Source: Moduliflexus sp964602655 (GTDB lineage: Bacteria > Moduliflexota > Moduliflexia > Moduliflexales > Moduliflexaceae). Taken from it: a stretch of DNA of 64,000 nt. The stretch spans positions 1 through 64,000 of the forward strand of contig CAZRSF010000004.1 of the NCBI GenBank assembly GCA_964602655.1, written 5' to 3'. Both the position numbers and the translations under genes were made by a program. Shown piece by piece: positions 27,613 to 36,783 of this stretch. Under the pieces are notes generated by a model that searched no databases, had not been told where the DNA came from, and saw nothing but the letters and a program-made list of their open reading frames with translations. Each line of letters opens with the position of its first letter. The stretch's first letter is position 1.

Positions 27613-28281
27613 CTATAGATATTCTTTTACACCGCGAAAGGTGACTCGATGAATCGGGCAGGGGCCATGCGCCTTGATGGCGTTACGGTGCTGCTGCGTG
27701 CCGTAGCCTTTATGTCCGGCAAAGCCGTAAGATGGAAATTGCCGGTCGTATTCCTTCATCAGGCGGTCGCGCGTGACCTTGGCGATAATTGACGCCGCCG
27801 CAATCGAGAGACTCAAGCTGTCGCCTTTGATGATGCTGCACTGCGGCATGGGCATTTTCGAGAGTTTGACCGCGTCCAGGAGGAGATAATCCGGCGGGAT
27901 AGGCAGATTGGCGACAGCTTCTTTCATCGCAACATGCGTGGCTTGAAGCACATTGATACGGTCAACGATGTCCGCAGCGGCCATGCCGACGCCGATACTC
28001 AGCGCATGTTCCTGGATGACTGCAAAGAGTCTCTCGCGTTGATGCGGCGTCAGTTGTTTGGAATCGTTGATTTCGGCGTGCATCCAATCGCGCGGCAGGA
28101 TGACCGCCGCGGCGACCACCGGCCCGGCAAGGCAACCGCGTCCGGCTTCATCAAGCCCGGCGACAGCGGTCGCGCCCTGCTGATACGCATAGCGTTCGTA
28201 GCGCAACATACGCTCCATACGGTCAGCTTCGTTTTGCGGCGTTAAAAATCGGTCAGGAAATATGAGTTGGCGACGAGACAT
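27613..28281 (-). CDS. rnhB: Ribonuclease HII
   Basis: RNase HII nicks RNA-DNA hybrids and removes misinserted ribonucleotides from DNA. The family motif VAGLDEAGRGCLAGPVVAAA gives the catalytic Asp-Glu pair. Later LLLDAVKLSKM and the lysine/Ser block GDSLSLSIAAASIIAKVTRD add the remaining active-site acid and substrate contacts; SYGFAGHKGYGT closes the domain. The start at 28281 lacks a good ribosome binding site, and an internal ATG at 28218 is possible. In many relatives rnhB follows rplS directly. Here two low-GC genes lie between them, which is discussed as a finding. Confidence 0.95.
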   Translation of the reverse strand: MSRRQLIFPDRFLTPQNEADRMERMLRYERYAYQQGATAVAGLDEAGRGCLAGPVVAAAVILPRDWMHAEINDSKQLTPHQRERLFAVIQEHALSIGVGMAAADIVDRINVLQATHVAMKEAVANLPIPPDYLLLDAVKLSKMPMPQCSIIKGDSLSLSIAAASIIAKVTRDRLMKEYDRQFPSYGFAGHKGYGTQQHRNAIKAHGPCPIHRVTFRGVKEYL

Positions 28282-28660
28282 AACAATAAAAGTACCGGCA
28301 GGGCTTAGGTTCTCAATATCGCTCGTGGTGAGCCTGCCGAATCATGAACGCCGTTCCTCTTCGACAAGCTCAGGCAAATGAAAAAATCCTGTAAACTCTA
28401 CAGAGCTTAACAGTCCCGGGGGGCCTTTTTAATTAGGCGGCAAGGATGCTGGAAGAAATTAATACACAGTGCTGGAAATAATTACACACTTCATGGCAGG
28501 GTTTTGTGTACTTATTTACGAAACTCAGTACTAATATCATCTGTCTTGTCCGTCTTTCATGAATTTAGATACTTTTGTTGAGTAATTTCTTGCAGAAAGT
28601 TAAGCGGAAGACTCAGTAAGCGTTAAAGTCGTCTCCACATATGTCTTTGAAATGCCGGGA
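28282..28660. other. 379-base gap with degenerate repeats and IS21-like end repeats
   Basis: No gene is supported. At 28329-28372 lies an imperfect inverted repeat with arms TGAGCCTGCCGAA and TTCGACAAGCTCA, a worn copy of a widely dispersed environmental repeat. At 28395-28435 there is a CTTAACAGTCC phrase followed by a G-run and T-run. At 28447-28489 two direct repeats of the form TGCTGGAA..AATTA..ACACA resemble the multiple terminal repeats of IS21-family elements. The rest is AT-rich and featureless. Confidence 0.5.
28447..28489. repeat. Two direct repeats resembling an IS21-family end
   Basis: Copy one (28447-28468) and copy two (28470-28489) both begin TGCTGGAA and finish with an ACACA motif, separated by one base. 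IS21-type elements carry such multiple terminal repeats (consensus close to GTTGGAAATTTTTACACA). No istA or istB gene is in the window, so this would be a solo end or relic. Confidence 0.35.
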
Positions 28661-29815
28661 TCAGGTCATCGAGCGCTTCAGCACTTCAATGCAGCATTCT
28701 ACATCATAGGCGGTGGTAAATGACGAGGTGCTCGCCCTTACAGTTCCCCCAGAAGCGACAGTTCCAAGAAATCGGTGTGCCCATGGCGCACAGTGGATAC
28801 CAGCACGGACAGCGATATCCTTCGCGCCCAATGCTGCTTCTGTGATTTTGGGGTTTATATCCCCGACAGCAAAAGAAAGAGTACTCCACCATGGAACGCC
28901 ATTAGGAGGAGCGTACACTTTTACAGCGGGCAATTTCTCCAGTTCATTACGTAATTGAGCAGCAGATTCCATCGCATGGGTCACAATCGCATTGCGTCCT
29001 TTTTTTTGAAGCCACTCCAATGCAGCCTTGAGTCCGGCAATAGACCAGATGTTATGACTACCAGCCTCGTATGACGAAGGCACATCATCGGGCATGGCAA
29101 TGCTTTCGGAAAACGTCCCTGTGCCACCATAAAACAGGTGAGCTGGCCGCCATGTGTCGGCAAGTACCAATCCAGCAGCTCCATATGGCCCATATAGTGA
29201 CTTGTGGCCGGCAAAGATAAGCGCATCTATCAATCCCACATTCAACGGCAACGGAAATAGACCAGCCGCCTGTGCACCATCAACAATCACAACAGTATGT
29301 GGGTTGTTATTCTTCGCCATTTTTGCGATTTCAATGACCGGGGGCATGACCCCGCATACGTTACTAGCCTGGGTTATGCAGACCAAAGCAGGTCGTTCTC
29401 CCTGAAACATTGCTTCCAAACGGTCCAACTGGCAGGAATAAGAACTCTGATCGAAAGGTATCTCGCGTACAATAATGCCAATTTTATTCCGTAAAAACTC
29501 TATTGGACGTAAAACCGCATTATGCTCAAAGGGCGTGACGTAAACCACATCGCGCGCCTGAAGTGAAACGCCCTGAATGGCAATGTTGAGTGAAATCGTG
29601 GCTGAGGGGGTAAAAATGATTCGTTCAGGCGAAAGAGCGCCCAACCACTCAGCCAGCAAGGCACGCGTTTCTTCAAGCAATTGCGCACCTTTGCGCGCCA
29701 TAGGACTCCCGCCGCGTCCGGCATTGCCACCATAACGTCTGTAAAATTCGTCGGCAGCCTGATAGACACACTCCGGTTTTGGGAAAATAGTAGCTGTGTT
29801 ATCAAGATAAACCAT
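28661..29815 (-). CDS. Cysteine desulfurase-like class V aminotransferase
   Basis: This 384-residue PLP enzyme begins MVYLDNTATIFPKPECVYQA after an aaaaaggaaaaaa ribosome binding site. The cofactor lysine is in FAGHKSLYGPYGAAGLV and the phosphate contacts are around SATISLNIA. A group II-type active-site cysteine is in VRAGIHCAPWAHRFLGT, followed by GTVRAS. It fits the cysteine desulfurase subfamily that opens YLDNAATTFPKP. Such enzymes take sulfur from cysteine for Fe-S clusters or other thio-groups. Its neighbour is an Fe-S enzyme of the quinolinate synthase family, and NifS-like partners of NadA are known. It is AT-rich compared with rnhB and rplS. Confidence 0.85.
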   Translation of the reverse strand: MVYLDNTATIFPKPECVYQAADEFYRRYGGNAGRGGSPMARKGAQLLEETRALLAEWLGALSPERIIFTPSATISLNIAIQGVSLQARDVVYVTPFEHNAVLRPIEFLRNKIGIIVREIPFDQSSYSCQLDRLEAMFQGERPALVCITQASNVCGVMPPVIEIAKMAKNNNPHTVVIVDGAQAAGLFPLPLNVGLIDALIFAGHKSLYGPYGAAGLVLADTWRPAHLFYGGTGTFSESIAMPDDVPSSYEAGSHNIWSIAGLKAALEWLQKKGRNAIVTHAMESAAQLRNELEKLPAVKVYAPPNGVPWWSTLSFAVGDINPKITEAALGAKDIAVRAGIHCAPWAHRFLGTVASGGTVRASTSSFTTAYDVECCIEVLKRSMT

Positions 29816-29969
29816 TTTTTTCCTTTTTAAAAGAGATTAATCGCAAACCAAAACCATTCGCCGTCGCATATCCAGCCGATCAATGCCAATCCCTAAATGA
29901 TCGATACAAGCAGGGCAGCGTGACATCGTCACATTCGCAAACTGGGACTGAACATTGGTACTATCGGCT

Positions 29970-30890
29970 TTATGATTTCTTTTTCATCCCATCTAATAAC
30001 TTTTTGGCAATAGCGGGTTCCACATAGATTATTTCTTTTCCTTTTCGAAGACTGTCGAGGACATTCCCAAGACGGATCGCCTTGAACGCATTGCATATGA
30101 GTCGGGGACTTAAATGAATAAATTCTTTGTCTGGATACTCTCTAATCATTCTATGGTAGAAACCGATCTCTGATCCGATGACGAATTTCTTGTTATGTAA
30201 TTTCCCTATGAGATTAGCCATTTCACCAGTTCCCACTGAGTAATCTGCCATATCTACAACTTCAGGCTTGGCTTCGGAATGCACCAGGAGACAACCATCC
30301 GGGTGTTCTCTTCTGACCCTTTCGACATCCGATGTGTCTATAGAATTATAAACATTGCAAAATGGATTTCCAGGATAGGGAATCACCTTTTTTTTGCATT
30401 TTTGAATGGCATGTAATGCGCAGTTGCCATCCCCTACGAAGAGCACCTCAGGCGCATCGACACGATTTATTGTCGAGACCACTTCTCCAGGCAGTGCAAA
30501 AAAATCCGCGAGAGACTTCACTTCTAAAGGCGCTACCGCATAGCACACCATAGGTACACCAGGATGATCCCGTTTGAACTCCTGAATTTTTTCAAAGATT
30601 AAGTTCTTATGATTAGCTACGGGACATTCGGCTAACGTCGGCACATAAACTGTCAACTCACGATCGGACAAAAGCATTCGTGCCGTTTCCGCAAAGAATG
30701 TAGGACCGAGTACCATAATATCTTTTTTATCATCAGGAAGGTTCATGATCCCTTCGAAGAATCCCCGACTATCGGATAGGCTGTCAGCGACAGGCTGTAC
30801 CTCTTCAGGTGTGTAGGAATGCCCGATGATTCGGATGTTTTTCTCTCTCTTGAGAGAGATGATTTTTTCTACAAGTTCTCTGTTTTCCAT
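29970..30890 (-). CDS. Quinolinate synthase (NadA)-like Fe-S enzyme
   Basis: NadA makes quinolinate from iminoaspartate and dihydroxyacetone phosphate using a 4Fe-4S cluster held by three cysteines. This 306-residue protein has the triplicated layout: IIGHSYTPEEVQPVADSLSD at the start, ECPVANHKN (first Cys), PYPGNPFCNVYNSID (second Cys) with SEAKPEVVDMADYSVGTGEM, and LSPRLICNAFKAI (third Cys). It is diverged from canonical NadA, where HNYQ and CPMAD are usual. No nadB or nadC lies nearby. The start at 30890 has the ribosome binding site cgaaggaatttat. GC is lower than in flanking genes. Either a true NadA or a paralogue with a different product is possible. Confidence 0.75.
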   Translation of the reverse strand: MENRELVEKIISLKREKNIRIIGHSYTPEEVQPVADSLSDSRGFFEGIMNLPDDKKDIMVLGPTFFAETARMLLSDRELTVYVPTLAECPVANHKNLIFEKIQEFKRDHPGVPMVCYAVAPLEVKSLADFFALPGEVVSTINRVDAPEVLFVGDGNCALHAIQKCKKKVIPYPGNPFCNVYNSIDTSDVERVRREHPDGCLLVHSEAKPEVVDMADYSVGTGEMANLIGKLHNKKFVIGSEIGFYHRMIREYPDKEFIHLSPRLICNAFKAIRLGNVLDSLRKGKEIIYVEPAIAKKLLDGMKKKS

Positions 30891-31075
30891 ATAAATTCCT
30901 TCGGTTTAGTTACGAAACCATTCCCTCACAAAATTTGTCGCATTTCGACTCACCAACAGACTTTTTAACACTCTCTGGAAATACAGAGCCTCATCTCCCA
31001 TCTTTGCCGAATTCTACGAGTGAATCTGGTAATCCACGAATAAAAGCACGATAAAAACCTTAAAATTTAAAGAAT

Positions 31076-31118
31076 ATAGCCCCCACAGGCAAGAACTTAG
31101 CAGTCCTGTGGGGGCTAT
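31076..31118 (-). terminator. Terminator after rplS
   Basis: The arms ATAGCCCCCACAGG (31076-31089) and CCTGTGGGGGCTAT (31105-31118) form a perfect 14-bp stem 19 bases past the rplS stop. On the minus strand a T/A-rich stretch follows. The loop phrase AACTTAGCAGT also occurs near 28400 and, inverted, near 2670, tying it to the repeat vocabulary. Confidence 0.85.
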
Positions 31119-31137
31119 AGCAGGGTTTCAACGCAGT

Positions 31138-31518
31138 TTAAATCGCTACAGCAGCCTTCGCTTTTGGCGTGTCCATAAAACGGCGTTCTTTGATACGCGC
31201 GTCTTTACCGCGTTTTTTGCGCAGATAATACAATTTGGCGCGACGCACTTTACCGCGACGAAGCACTTCGATTTGGGCGACATTCGGCGAATATAATGGA
31301 AAAATACGTTCCACTCCGACGCCGAATGACATTTTACGAACGGTAAAGGTGGAGCGTTTCATGCCGCGTCGTTTGCGGATGACCACCCCTTCGAACATCT
31401 GGATGCGTTCTTTGCCGCGTTCCCGCACTTTTACATGAATTTTAACCGTATCTCCCGGGCGAAAATCAGGGAGATCGGTGCGCATTTGCTCTCGATCAAT
31501 GGCTTCTATCAATGTCAT
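31138..31518 (-). CDS. rplS: 50S ribosomal protein L19
   Basis: L19 lies at the 30S-50S interface and contacts L14. The 126-residue protein shows the typical [48 protein letters not shown] and [10 protein letters not shown] blocks. A short extra tail, [11 protein letters not shown], follows the usual KERRF end. It is the last gene of the rpsP-trmD ribosomal operon, with a strong hairpin terminator downstream. The 178-base gap from the RNA methyltransferase gene may carry its own promoter. Confidence 0.97.
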   Translation of the reverse strand: MTLIEAIDREQMRTDLPDFRPGDTVKIHVKVRERGKERIQMFEGVVIRKRRGMKRSTFTVRKMSFGVGVERIFPLYSPNVAQIEVLRRGKVRRAKLYYLRKKRGKDARIKERRFMDTPKAKAAVAI

Positions 31519-31696
31519 GGTTTTCTTCCCCTTTCATTAAAGTACGTATTATCGCAACGACGCTTGTTTTCCGGCGGTTGTCATAGACAATCTTCAAAAA
31601 ACATCATGTCCGATAATACAGTTCTTCTGTCTGTGATGTTTGCCGACTGTTCGGCTCGTGTGCAGAGCGCAAACGGGATGTTTGCGATGCATCGGA

Positions 31697-32287
31697 TCAT
31701 ACGTCACGCGCAAAAAGACGATCAATCATGATTGCCGCTGCGCTGCGCACGGACAGGTGATTGTAATCCCCAAGTCCGCGAATAGGTTCCAACACAACAT
31801 CGCCATGCGTCTTGATACATTCCGTCTCAAGGCCATATCCCGTGCCGAGCACGATCAGATAGGGCGTGGCAATGTTTTCCTTCATCGTGATTCCGGCGTC
31901 CTTGAAACGCCATAACGGCTTCTGACACAACTCAGCCACATATTCCCGCGCGCTGGTAATAACCACCGTCGGTTTCGCACCGCATTTTTCGTGGAGCTGC
32001 CGAATCACGTCTGCTAATGAATCCGCTAAATAGGTCGTGGCAAATGCCACCTGCCGCGTTTGATTATATTGGCTGCCGAAGCCTTCCACCCAGTGTTTGA
32101 TGATGCGTCGGCAGAGTTCCTGCTGCGAAATCAGCGGCGTGACCATGTAATAGCCGCCTAAATCATACGTGCGCACCAAACGCGAAATATCGTGAATATC
32201 ATGATTCGTAATCGAAGTGGATACGACATCGCCGTTTTTATCGAACACCGGATAATGGACTAATGCGACGCTAATATTCGAATACAC
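31697..32287 (-). CDS. SAM-dependent RNA methyltransferase (RNA_Me_trans/PF09936 type)
   Basis: This 196-residue protein starts at GTG 32287 (VYSNISVALVHYPVFDKNGD), preceded by ggggaagaacaac; frames extending upstream would overlap trmD. The family pattern IALVHYPVxDKNGxVVxTSxTNxDIHDI, then YYMVTPL and the knot segment LIVLGTGYGL with EPIRGLGDYNHLSVRSAAAI, marks a SPOUT-like trefoil-knot fold. Family members almost always sit between trmD and rplS, as here. An RNA target is presumed from fold and context; the exact base is not known. Confidence 0.85.
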   Translation of the reverse strand: MYSNISVALVHYPVFDKNGDVVSTSITNHDIHDISRLVRTYDLGGYYMVTPLISQQELCRRIIKHWVEGFGSQYNQTRQVAFATTYLADSLADVIRQLHEKCGAKPTVVITSAREYVAELCQKPLWRFKDAGITMKENIATPYLIVLGTGYGLETECIKTHGDVVLEPIRGLGDYNHLSVRSAAAIMIDRLFARDV

Positions 32288-32322
32288 GTTGTTCTTCCCC
32301 GACGCGCTATCTGCGTTGTCGT

Positions 32323-33006
32323 TCACGATTGCAATAAATCCGGCCGGCGTTGTTTCGTGCGCAGCAACGCCTGCTCTTGTCGCCATTCTTCAATGTGTTT
32401 GTGATGACCGGACAACAGCACGTCCGGTACGGTCATACCGCGAAATTCCGCCGGACGGGTATAATGCGGATAATCCAACAGCCCGTCGTAAAACGAATCG
32501 CTGATGACAGATTGCGCATTTCCGACAACATCGGGAATCATACGCGACACGACATCAATCACGACCATTGAGGCGAGTTCGCCTCCAGTCATGACATAAT
32601 CGCCAATTGAGATTTCCTGATGCACTAACACAATCCGCACGCGCTCGTCCACATCCTCGTAATGACCGCATAACAGAATCAATTCTTCATGAGTTGCGAG
32701 CGATCTGGCGAGATTCTGCGTCAATGTTTCGCCCTGCGGCGTCAAATAGACCACATGTGGCGCAGTCAACTGATGCGCAGCAATCACATGTTCGACGGCC
32801 AGAAAAATCGGCTCCGGCTTCATGACCATCCCGCCGCCGCCGCCATACGGAACATCGTCTGTCGTATTGTGCTTATCCTGCGCGAAATCCCGAATGTTAT
32901 ACAGATGCACCTCAATCAAATTCCGGTCAATCGCCCGTTTCAGCATGCTATGCTGCAACATGCCATCAAACATGCCTGGAAATAAGGTCAGCACAAAGAC
33001 TTTCAT
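32323..33006 (-). CDS. trmD: tRNA (guanine-37-N1)-methyltransferase
   Basis: TrmD methylates G37 next to the anticodon of several tRNAs and prevents +1 frameshifting. The start [20 protein letters not shown] at 33006 matches the family, and the frame upstream of it runs into rimM. The SPOUT knot is seen in [39 protein letters not shown] and [20 protein letters not shown]. The C-terminal helical domain has [18 protein letters not shown], needed for tRNA recognition. It begins one base after the rimM stop, the standard coupling. Confidence 0.97.
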   Translation of the reverse strand: MKVFVLTLFPGMFDGMLQHSMLKRAIDRNLIEVHLYNIRDFAQDKHNTTDDVPYGGGGGMVMKPEPIFLAVEHVIAAHQLTAPHVVYLTPQGETLTQNLARSLATHEELILLCGHYEDVDERVRIVLVHQEISIGDYVMTGGELASMVVIDVVSRMIPDVVGNAQSVISDSFYDGLLDYPHYTRPAEFRGMTVPDVLLSGHHKHIEEWRQEQALLRTKQRRPDLLQS

Positions 33007-33007
33007 G

Positions 33008-33532
33008 CTACAGATCAAGCAAACCGTCAATCGGACGAACAATAATTTTATTGAGTTCCCGGTCAACCGTCATCACAATTTCTTTGATCGAAGGAATCAG
33101 GAATTCTTTGTCCTCACGGCGCGCAACATAGACATCATGGCTGCCGGTTTCGATAATATCCGTCACCTTGCCGAGGTATTCGCCTTGCTCGGTATATACG
33201 TCAGCGTCGAGAATTTCATAGTGATAATAGACTCCTTCCGGTAGTTCCGGCGAAGTCTCGACCGCTAACGAGCTTCCAACCAACCGCTCAGACTGTTCGA
33301 CCGACGTATATTCCTCAAAATAGAGGAAGGCACACCCATGATGATAGCGCGCGCGCTCAAGCTTGAGCAGTTGGACGCGTCCATCGGGCAGTATGGCATG
33401 TACGCTGTCAAGGTGTTCGAATCGATCAGGGATATCGGTGAGAGGCAACACCTTCACTTCTCCGCGAATCCCTCGCGTTTTAACGATCTTCCCAATGGTA
33501 ATCCATTCGGTTCGGTGCTCTGTCTGTTTCAC
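33008..33532 (-). CDS. rimM: 16S rRNA processing protein RimM
   Basis: RimM binds S19 and assists maturation of the 30S head. This 174-residue protein has the N-terminal RimM barrel ([20 protein letters not shown], then [20 protein letters not shown]) and the PRC-like C-terminal barrel ([40 protein letters not shown]). It is located between khpA and trmD, as in most bacteria with this operon. The 97-base gap before it is long for the operon and shows no clear hairpin. Confidence 0.95.
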   Translation of the reverse strand: MKQTEHRTEWITIGKIVKTRGIRGEVKVLPLTDIPDRFEHLDSVHAILPDGRVQLLKLERARYHHGCAFLYFEEYTSVEQSERLVGSSLAVETSPELPEGVYYHYEILDADVYTEQGEYLGKVTDIIETGSHDVYVARREDKEFLIPSIKEIVMTVDRELNKIIVRPIDGLLDL

Positions 33533-33629
33533 GTGGTTCCCTATCTTTTTACGGACACCGTCAAAAACGCGAACTCCCCTTCGAAGAACTGTCAGGGGAG
33601 ATCACATACGTGAAAGATGACCAGCAACG

Positions 33630-33860
33630 TTATTCCAAAATTTCAAGAACGGTTCGTTTGTCCATCTTTGCGCTGGACGCGTTGAGAATCGTGCGGATGG
33701 CATGAGCGGTGCGCCCTTGCTTGCCGATCACTTTTCCCATATCTTCTTTGGCAACGCGCAATTCAAGAATACGGGTCTGTTCTCCTTCCACTTCTTTCAC
33801 ATCTACGAGTTCAGGATGATCCACTAACGAACGCACAATCGTTGCAATCAAGTCTTTCAT
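33630..33860 (-). CDS. khpA: KH-domain RNA-binding protein KhpA
   Basis: This 76-residue single KH domain has the RNA-gripping GxxG loop in [16 protein letters not shown]. The N-terminus [20 protein letters not shown] and the length are standard for KhpA (YlqC), which pairs with KhpB/Jag in many bacteria to bind RNA and influence cell division and mRNA fate. It sits between rpsP (29-base gap) and rimM, its conserved location. Confidence 0.95.
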   Translation of the reverse strand: MKDLIATIVRSLVDHPELVDVKEVEGEQTRILELRVAKEDMGKVIGKQGRTAHAIRTILNASSAKMDKRTVLEILE

Positions 33861-33889
33861 GCCGTGTCCCTCCAGGCGATGATCGAGTG

Positions 33890-34183
33890 TTAGGCTGCTG
33901 CGGCTTCGGTTGTTGCTGCTCTCTCGCTCTGTTTTTCCGATCTGGGCAAAATATTATTTTTTTTCAGCAGCGAAGCAACAGTATCGGTCGGTTGACCGCC
34001 GTTATTCAGCCAATATCGGATGCGATCTTCTTTTAATGTCACTTCCGCTGGATTTTTCAACGGATTATATGTTCCGACAGTTTCAAGAAATTTTCCGTCC
34101 CGCGGAGCGGTTGAATTTGCCACAACAATACGATAAAAAGGTTTTTTCTTTGCGCCGATACGTTTCAGTCGTAATTTTACCAC
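33890..34183 (-). CDS. rpsP: 30S ribosomal protein S16
   Basis: S16 is an early-binding 30S protein. The start is GTG at 34183 ([20 protein letters not shown]), fixed by the ribosome binding site cggaggagttatc just ahead; an upstream ATG would add 17 residues without support. The 97-residue protein contains the family blocks [37 protein letters not shown] and ends with a low-complexity acidic/Ala tail. It is the first gene of the rpsP-khpA-rimM-trmD-rplS unit, 111 bases after ffh. Confidence 0.97.
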   Translation of the reverse strand: MVKLRLKRIGAKKKPFYRIVVANSTAPRDGKFLETVGTYNPLKNPAEVTLKEDRIRYWLNNGGQPTDTVASLLKKNNILPRSEKQSERAATTEAAAA

Positions 34184-34294
34184 GATAACTCCTCCGTCAT
34201 CATTGTGAGATGTTCCGGTCTGCTGCTTCAACAAACACTGGAACAGGTTTAGGTCTCATGAATGCCTGCGCTGCGCCGACATTCCTCTGTCAGT

Positions 34295-35644
34295 TTAAAA
34301 CGGCCTCGTCCCGCGTGAAAACCGTTTCGGCATGTGCCGAAAACGCTTTCCTCCGCTTTCAGTCAGCTTTTTCATTAATTTTCGCGCTTGATCGAACTGT
34401 CGTAAGAGATTATTGACATCCCGAATATCCGTGCCGCTGCCCTTGGCGATGCGCTGTTTGCGTTTGCTGTTAATCAGGCGCGCATCAAGGCGTTCTTTCG
34501 GCGTCATCGAACTAATCATCGCCTCTAATCGGGAAAATTGTTTTTCGTCAACCTGCAAATCTTTTAAGGCGGCTTTATTCACGCCCGGCAGCATGCCTAA
34601 TAGCTGGTCAATCGGGCCCATCTGGCGCACCTGGCGCAATTGGTCACGGAAGTCATCCAACGAAAAACTTTGATCGCGAATTTTTCGTTCTAATTCTTCG
34701 GCTTTTTTCTCGTCCATCGCTTTTTCGACTTTTTCGATGAATGAGAGTACGTCGCCCATGCCTAAAATGCGAGACGCCATCCGTTCCGGATGAAAGAGTT
34801 CGAGTTGGTCTAATTTTTCGCCGACGCCGATGAATTTGATTGGCCGATTAGTCACCGCTTTAATCGAAAGCGCCGCTCCGCCACGCGCGTCGCCGTCCAT
34901 TTTCGTTAAAATCACGCCGGAAATATCCAAATCTTTGTTGAACTGCTCGGCCACCGTCACCGCGTCCTGACCGGTCATCGCGTCTGCGACGAACAGCACT
35001 TCTTTCGGCGATAACAGCCCTTTCAGGTCGCGAAGTTCCTGCATCAACGCCTGATCGATATGGAGGCGTCCGGCCGTATCCACGAGCATGACATCAAAGC
35101 CTTCGGATTTGGCTTTTTGATGCGCCATCTGGCAAATCTTGCGCGGGTCTTTTTCTTGCAAGTCAGCGAAGACATCAAGCCCTAATTGCTGTCCCAACAC
35201 CTGCAATTGCGTAATAGCTGCCGGACGGTAAACATCGGCAGCGACCATTAGGGGTTTATGGTGGTCTTTGGACAACATGCTCGATAGTTTGCCGACAGAT
35301 GTCGTTTTTCCCGAACCTTGCAAACCAACAAGCATAATGACGGTTGGCGATGTCTCTGCAAAGGTTAAACCGACATATTCTTTCCCCATCAATTCTGTCA
35401 ATTCTTCATTGACCACTTTCACAAGCTGCTGGCCTGGCGTGAGGCTTTTCAGCACTTCTCGCCCAACAGAGCGAATACGGACACGCTCCACAAAATCTTT
35501 GACCACATGAAAGTTGACATCCGCCTCTAATAAGGCCATGCGAACGTCTTTGAGCGCGATCTTAATATTCTGCTCGCTTAACTTGCCATGGCCGCGAAGC
35601 GTTTTAAAGGCTGATTGTAATTTGTCGGCTAAACTATCGAACAT
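34295..35644 (-). CDS. ffh: Signal recognition particle protein Ffh
   Basis: Ffh binds signal peptides of nascent membrane proteins together with 4.5S RNA and hands ribosomes to FtsY. The 449-residue protein has an N-domain, a GTPase with the P-loop GLQGSGKTTSVGKL, DTAGRLHID, TKMDGDARGGAALS and the M-domain from about 330, with methionine-rich MGPIDQLLGMLPG and the RNA-binding loop RKQRIAKGSGTDIRDVN. Length and motifs are standard. A small palindrome TTTCGGCAcatGCCGAAA lies within the 3' end of the gene. Confidence 0.97.
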   Translation of the reverse strand: MFDSLADKLQSAFKTLRGHGKLSEQNIKIALKDVRMALLEADVNFHVVKDFVERVRIRSVGREVLKSLTPGQQLVKVVNEELTELMGKEYVGLTFAETSPTVIMLVGLQGSGKTTSVGKLSSMLSKDHHKPLMVAADVYRPAAITQLQVLGQQLGLDVFADLQEKDPRKICQMAHQKAKSEGFDVMLVDTAGRLHIDQALMQELRDLKGLLSPKEVLFVADAMTGQDAVTVAEQFNKDLDISGVILTKMDGDARGGAALSIKAVTNRPIKFIGVGEKLDQLELFHPERMASRILGMGDVLSFIEKVEKAMDEKKAEELERKIRDQSFSLDDFRDQLRQVRQMGPIDQLLGMLPGVNKAALKDLQVDEKQFSRLEAMISSMTPKERLDARLINSKRKQRIAKGSGTDIRDVNNLLRQFDQARKLMKKLTESGGKRFRHMPKRFSRGTRPF

Positions 35645-35856
35645 AACACAGTCTTTCGGGTTGAAATCTGCTCAAAATCCTTTATTCATGGGATAGACAG
35701 CTATTTTCACAAAATGCGTGTCACACTGTATGGTTGGCCTGGAAATTGTCAAGAGGAAAATCAATCTTGTGCGAGACGTATCGCGGACTGGACTACAGCG
35801 CAGGGGAAAGCATCCCCCGCGCGATGATCGAGACCTTCTTTCTCCTCTGCCTGAAT

Positions 35857-36783
35857 TTAGAGATCGATAATGTATTTCATCGGGTTCGTGGCAACGCCGC
35901 CGACCCTGACTTCATAGTGCAGATGCGAGCCGGTGCTGCTGCCGGTGTTGCCGACATACGCAACGACTTCGCCGCGCTTGACCTTCTCGCCGACCTTTTT
36001 GTCTAATTTGGAACAATGGCCGTAAAATGTCTGATAACCGTACCCATGATCAATCACAAGCACTAAGCCATACGCGCCTTTTCTGTCGGAATAGGACACC
36101 ACGCCGTCTGCGGGCGCGGCAATCGGCGTCCCGGTTTTGGTCGAAATATCAATCCCGGCGTGCATGGATTGACGTCCGGTAAACGGCGATTTGCGCTTGC
36201 CGAAACCGGAGGTAAGCCATCCGCGTACCGGCCAGACTGATGGGGTTGACGCTAACAATGTGTGCTGATCCTGGAAAAATTCCATCAATCGTTGAGATTG
36301 CTCTTCCTGATCAATGGCGGCGTTTTTCAACTTCTCCAAATTGGCAATTTTTTCCGTCATGCTTTCTTCGCTTTTTTGGTCGAAGCTTTCGACCATGCCG
36401 ATAATATCGGACGAATCTTCGCCCCCCATGCCGAGATTGATTTCATTTCCTATCGGATTTTCCACGCCTGCCATCAACATCAATTTCGCATTCACCAGCT
36501 TCAAACGCGACACCATCTGGCGTAGCTCTGTGGTATCTTTCTCATATTGTTCGATCAGATTCTTCTGTTCTCGCGTTACTTTTCTGGCAACGGGAAGTTC
36601 CTGAATCGTCTGTTTCATCGTCTGATAGCGCGTCACCATAAAATAGGACGTCGCTGCGCCGACGATAACTACCACCAGCGCGAGCGCCAGCGCTCCTCGC
36701 GTCAAAAGATACGGCACTTTAACCTGTCGAAAGTGCGAGGTGGCATCAGGTACGATAATTAAGGTAAAATATTTTTTTGACAT
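35857..36783 (-). CDS. M23-family metallopeptidase with membrane anchor and coiled coil
   Basis: This 308-residue envelope protein has an N-terminal membrane anchor at about 25-48, then a coiled coil at 55-150, and a C-terminal LytM/M23 domain. Zinc ligands are present: the His and Asp in MHAGIDISTKTGTPI, and HLHYEVRVGG with FYGHCSKL before it, so it is likely active rather than a degenerate activator. It probably hydrolyses peptidoglycan cross-bridges during growth or division. The ribosome binding site gaaggagagct precedes the start. It is monocistronic, upstream of ffh. Confidence 0.9.
   Translation of the reverse strand: MSKKYFTLIIVPDATSHFRQVKVPYLLTRGALALALVVVIVGAATSYFMVTRYQTMKQTIQELPVARKVTREQKNLIEQYEKDTTELRQMVSRLKLVNAKLMLMAGVENPIGNEINLGMGGEDSSDIIGMVESFDQKSEESMTEKIANLEKLKNAAIDQEEQSQRLMEFFQDQHTLLASTPSVWPVRGWLTSGFGKRKSPFTGRQSMHAGIDISTKTGTPIAAPADGVVSYSDRKGAYGLVLVIDHGYGYQTFYGHCSKLDKKVGEKVKRGEVVAYVGNTGSSTGSHLHYEVRVGGVATNPMKYIIDL

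Noticed and set aside
29837..29926. A 29-codon open frame on the minus strand with a CPAC motif between the NadA-like and desulfurase-like genes
   Set aside because: No ribosome binding site and too short to judge; the CxxC pair alone is not enough. It could be checked by proteomics.
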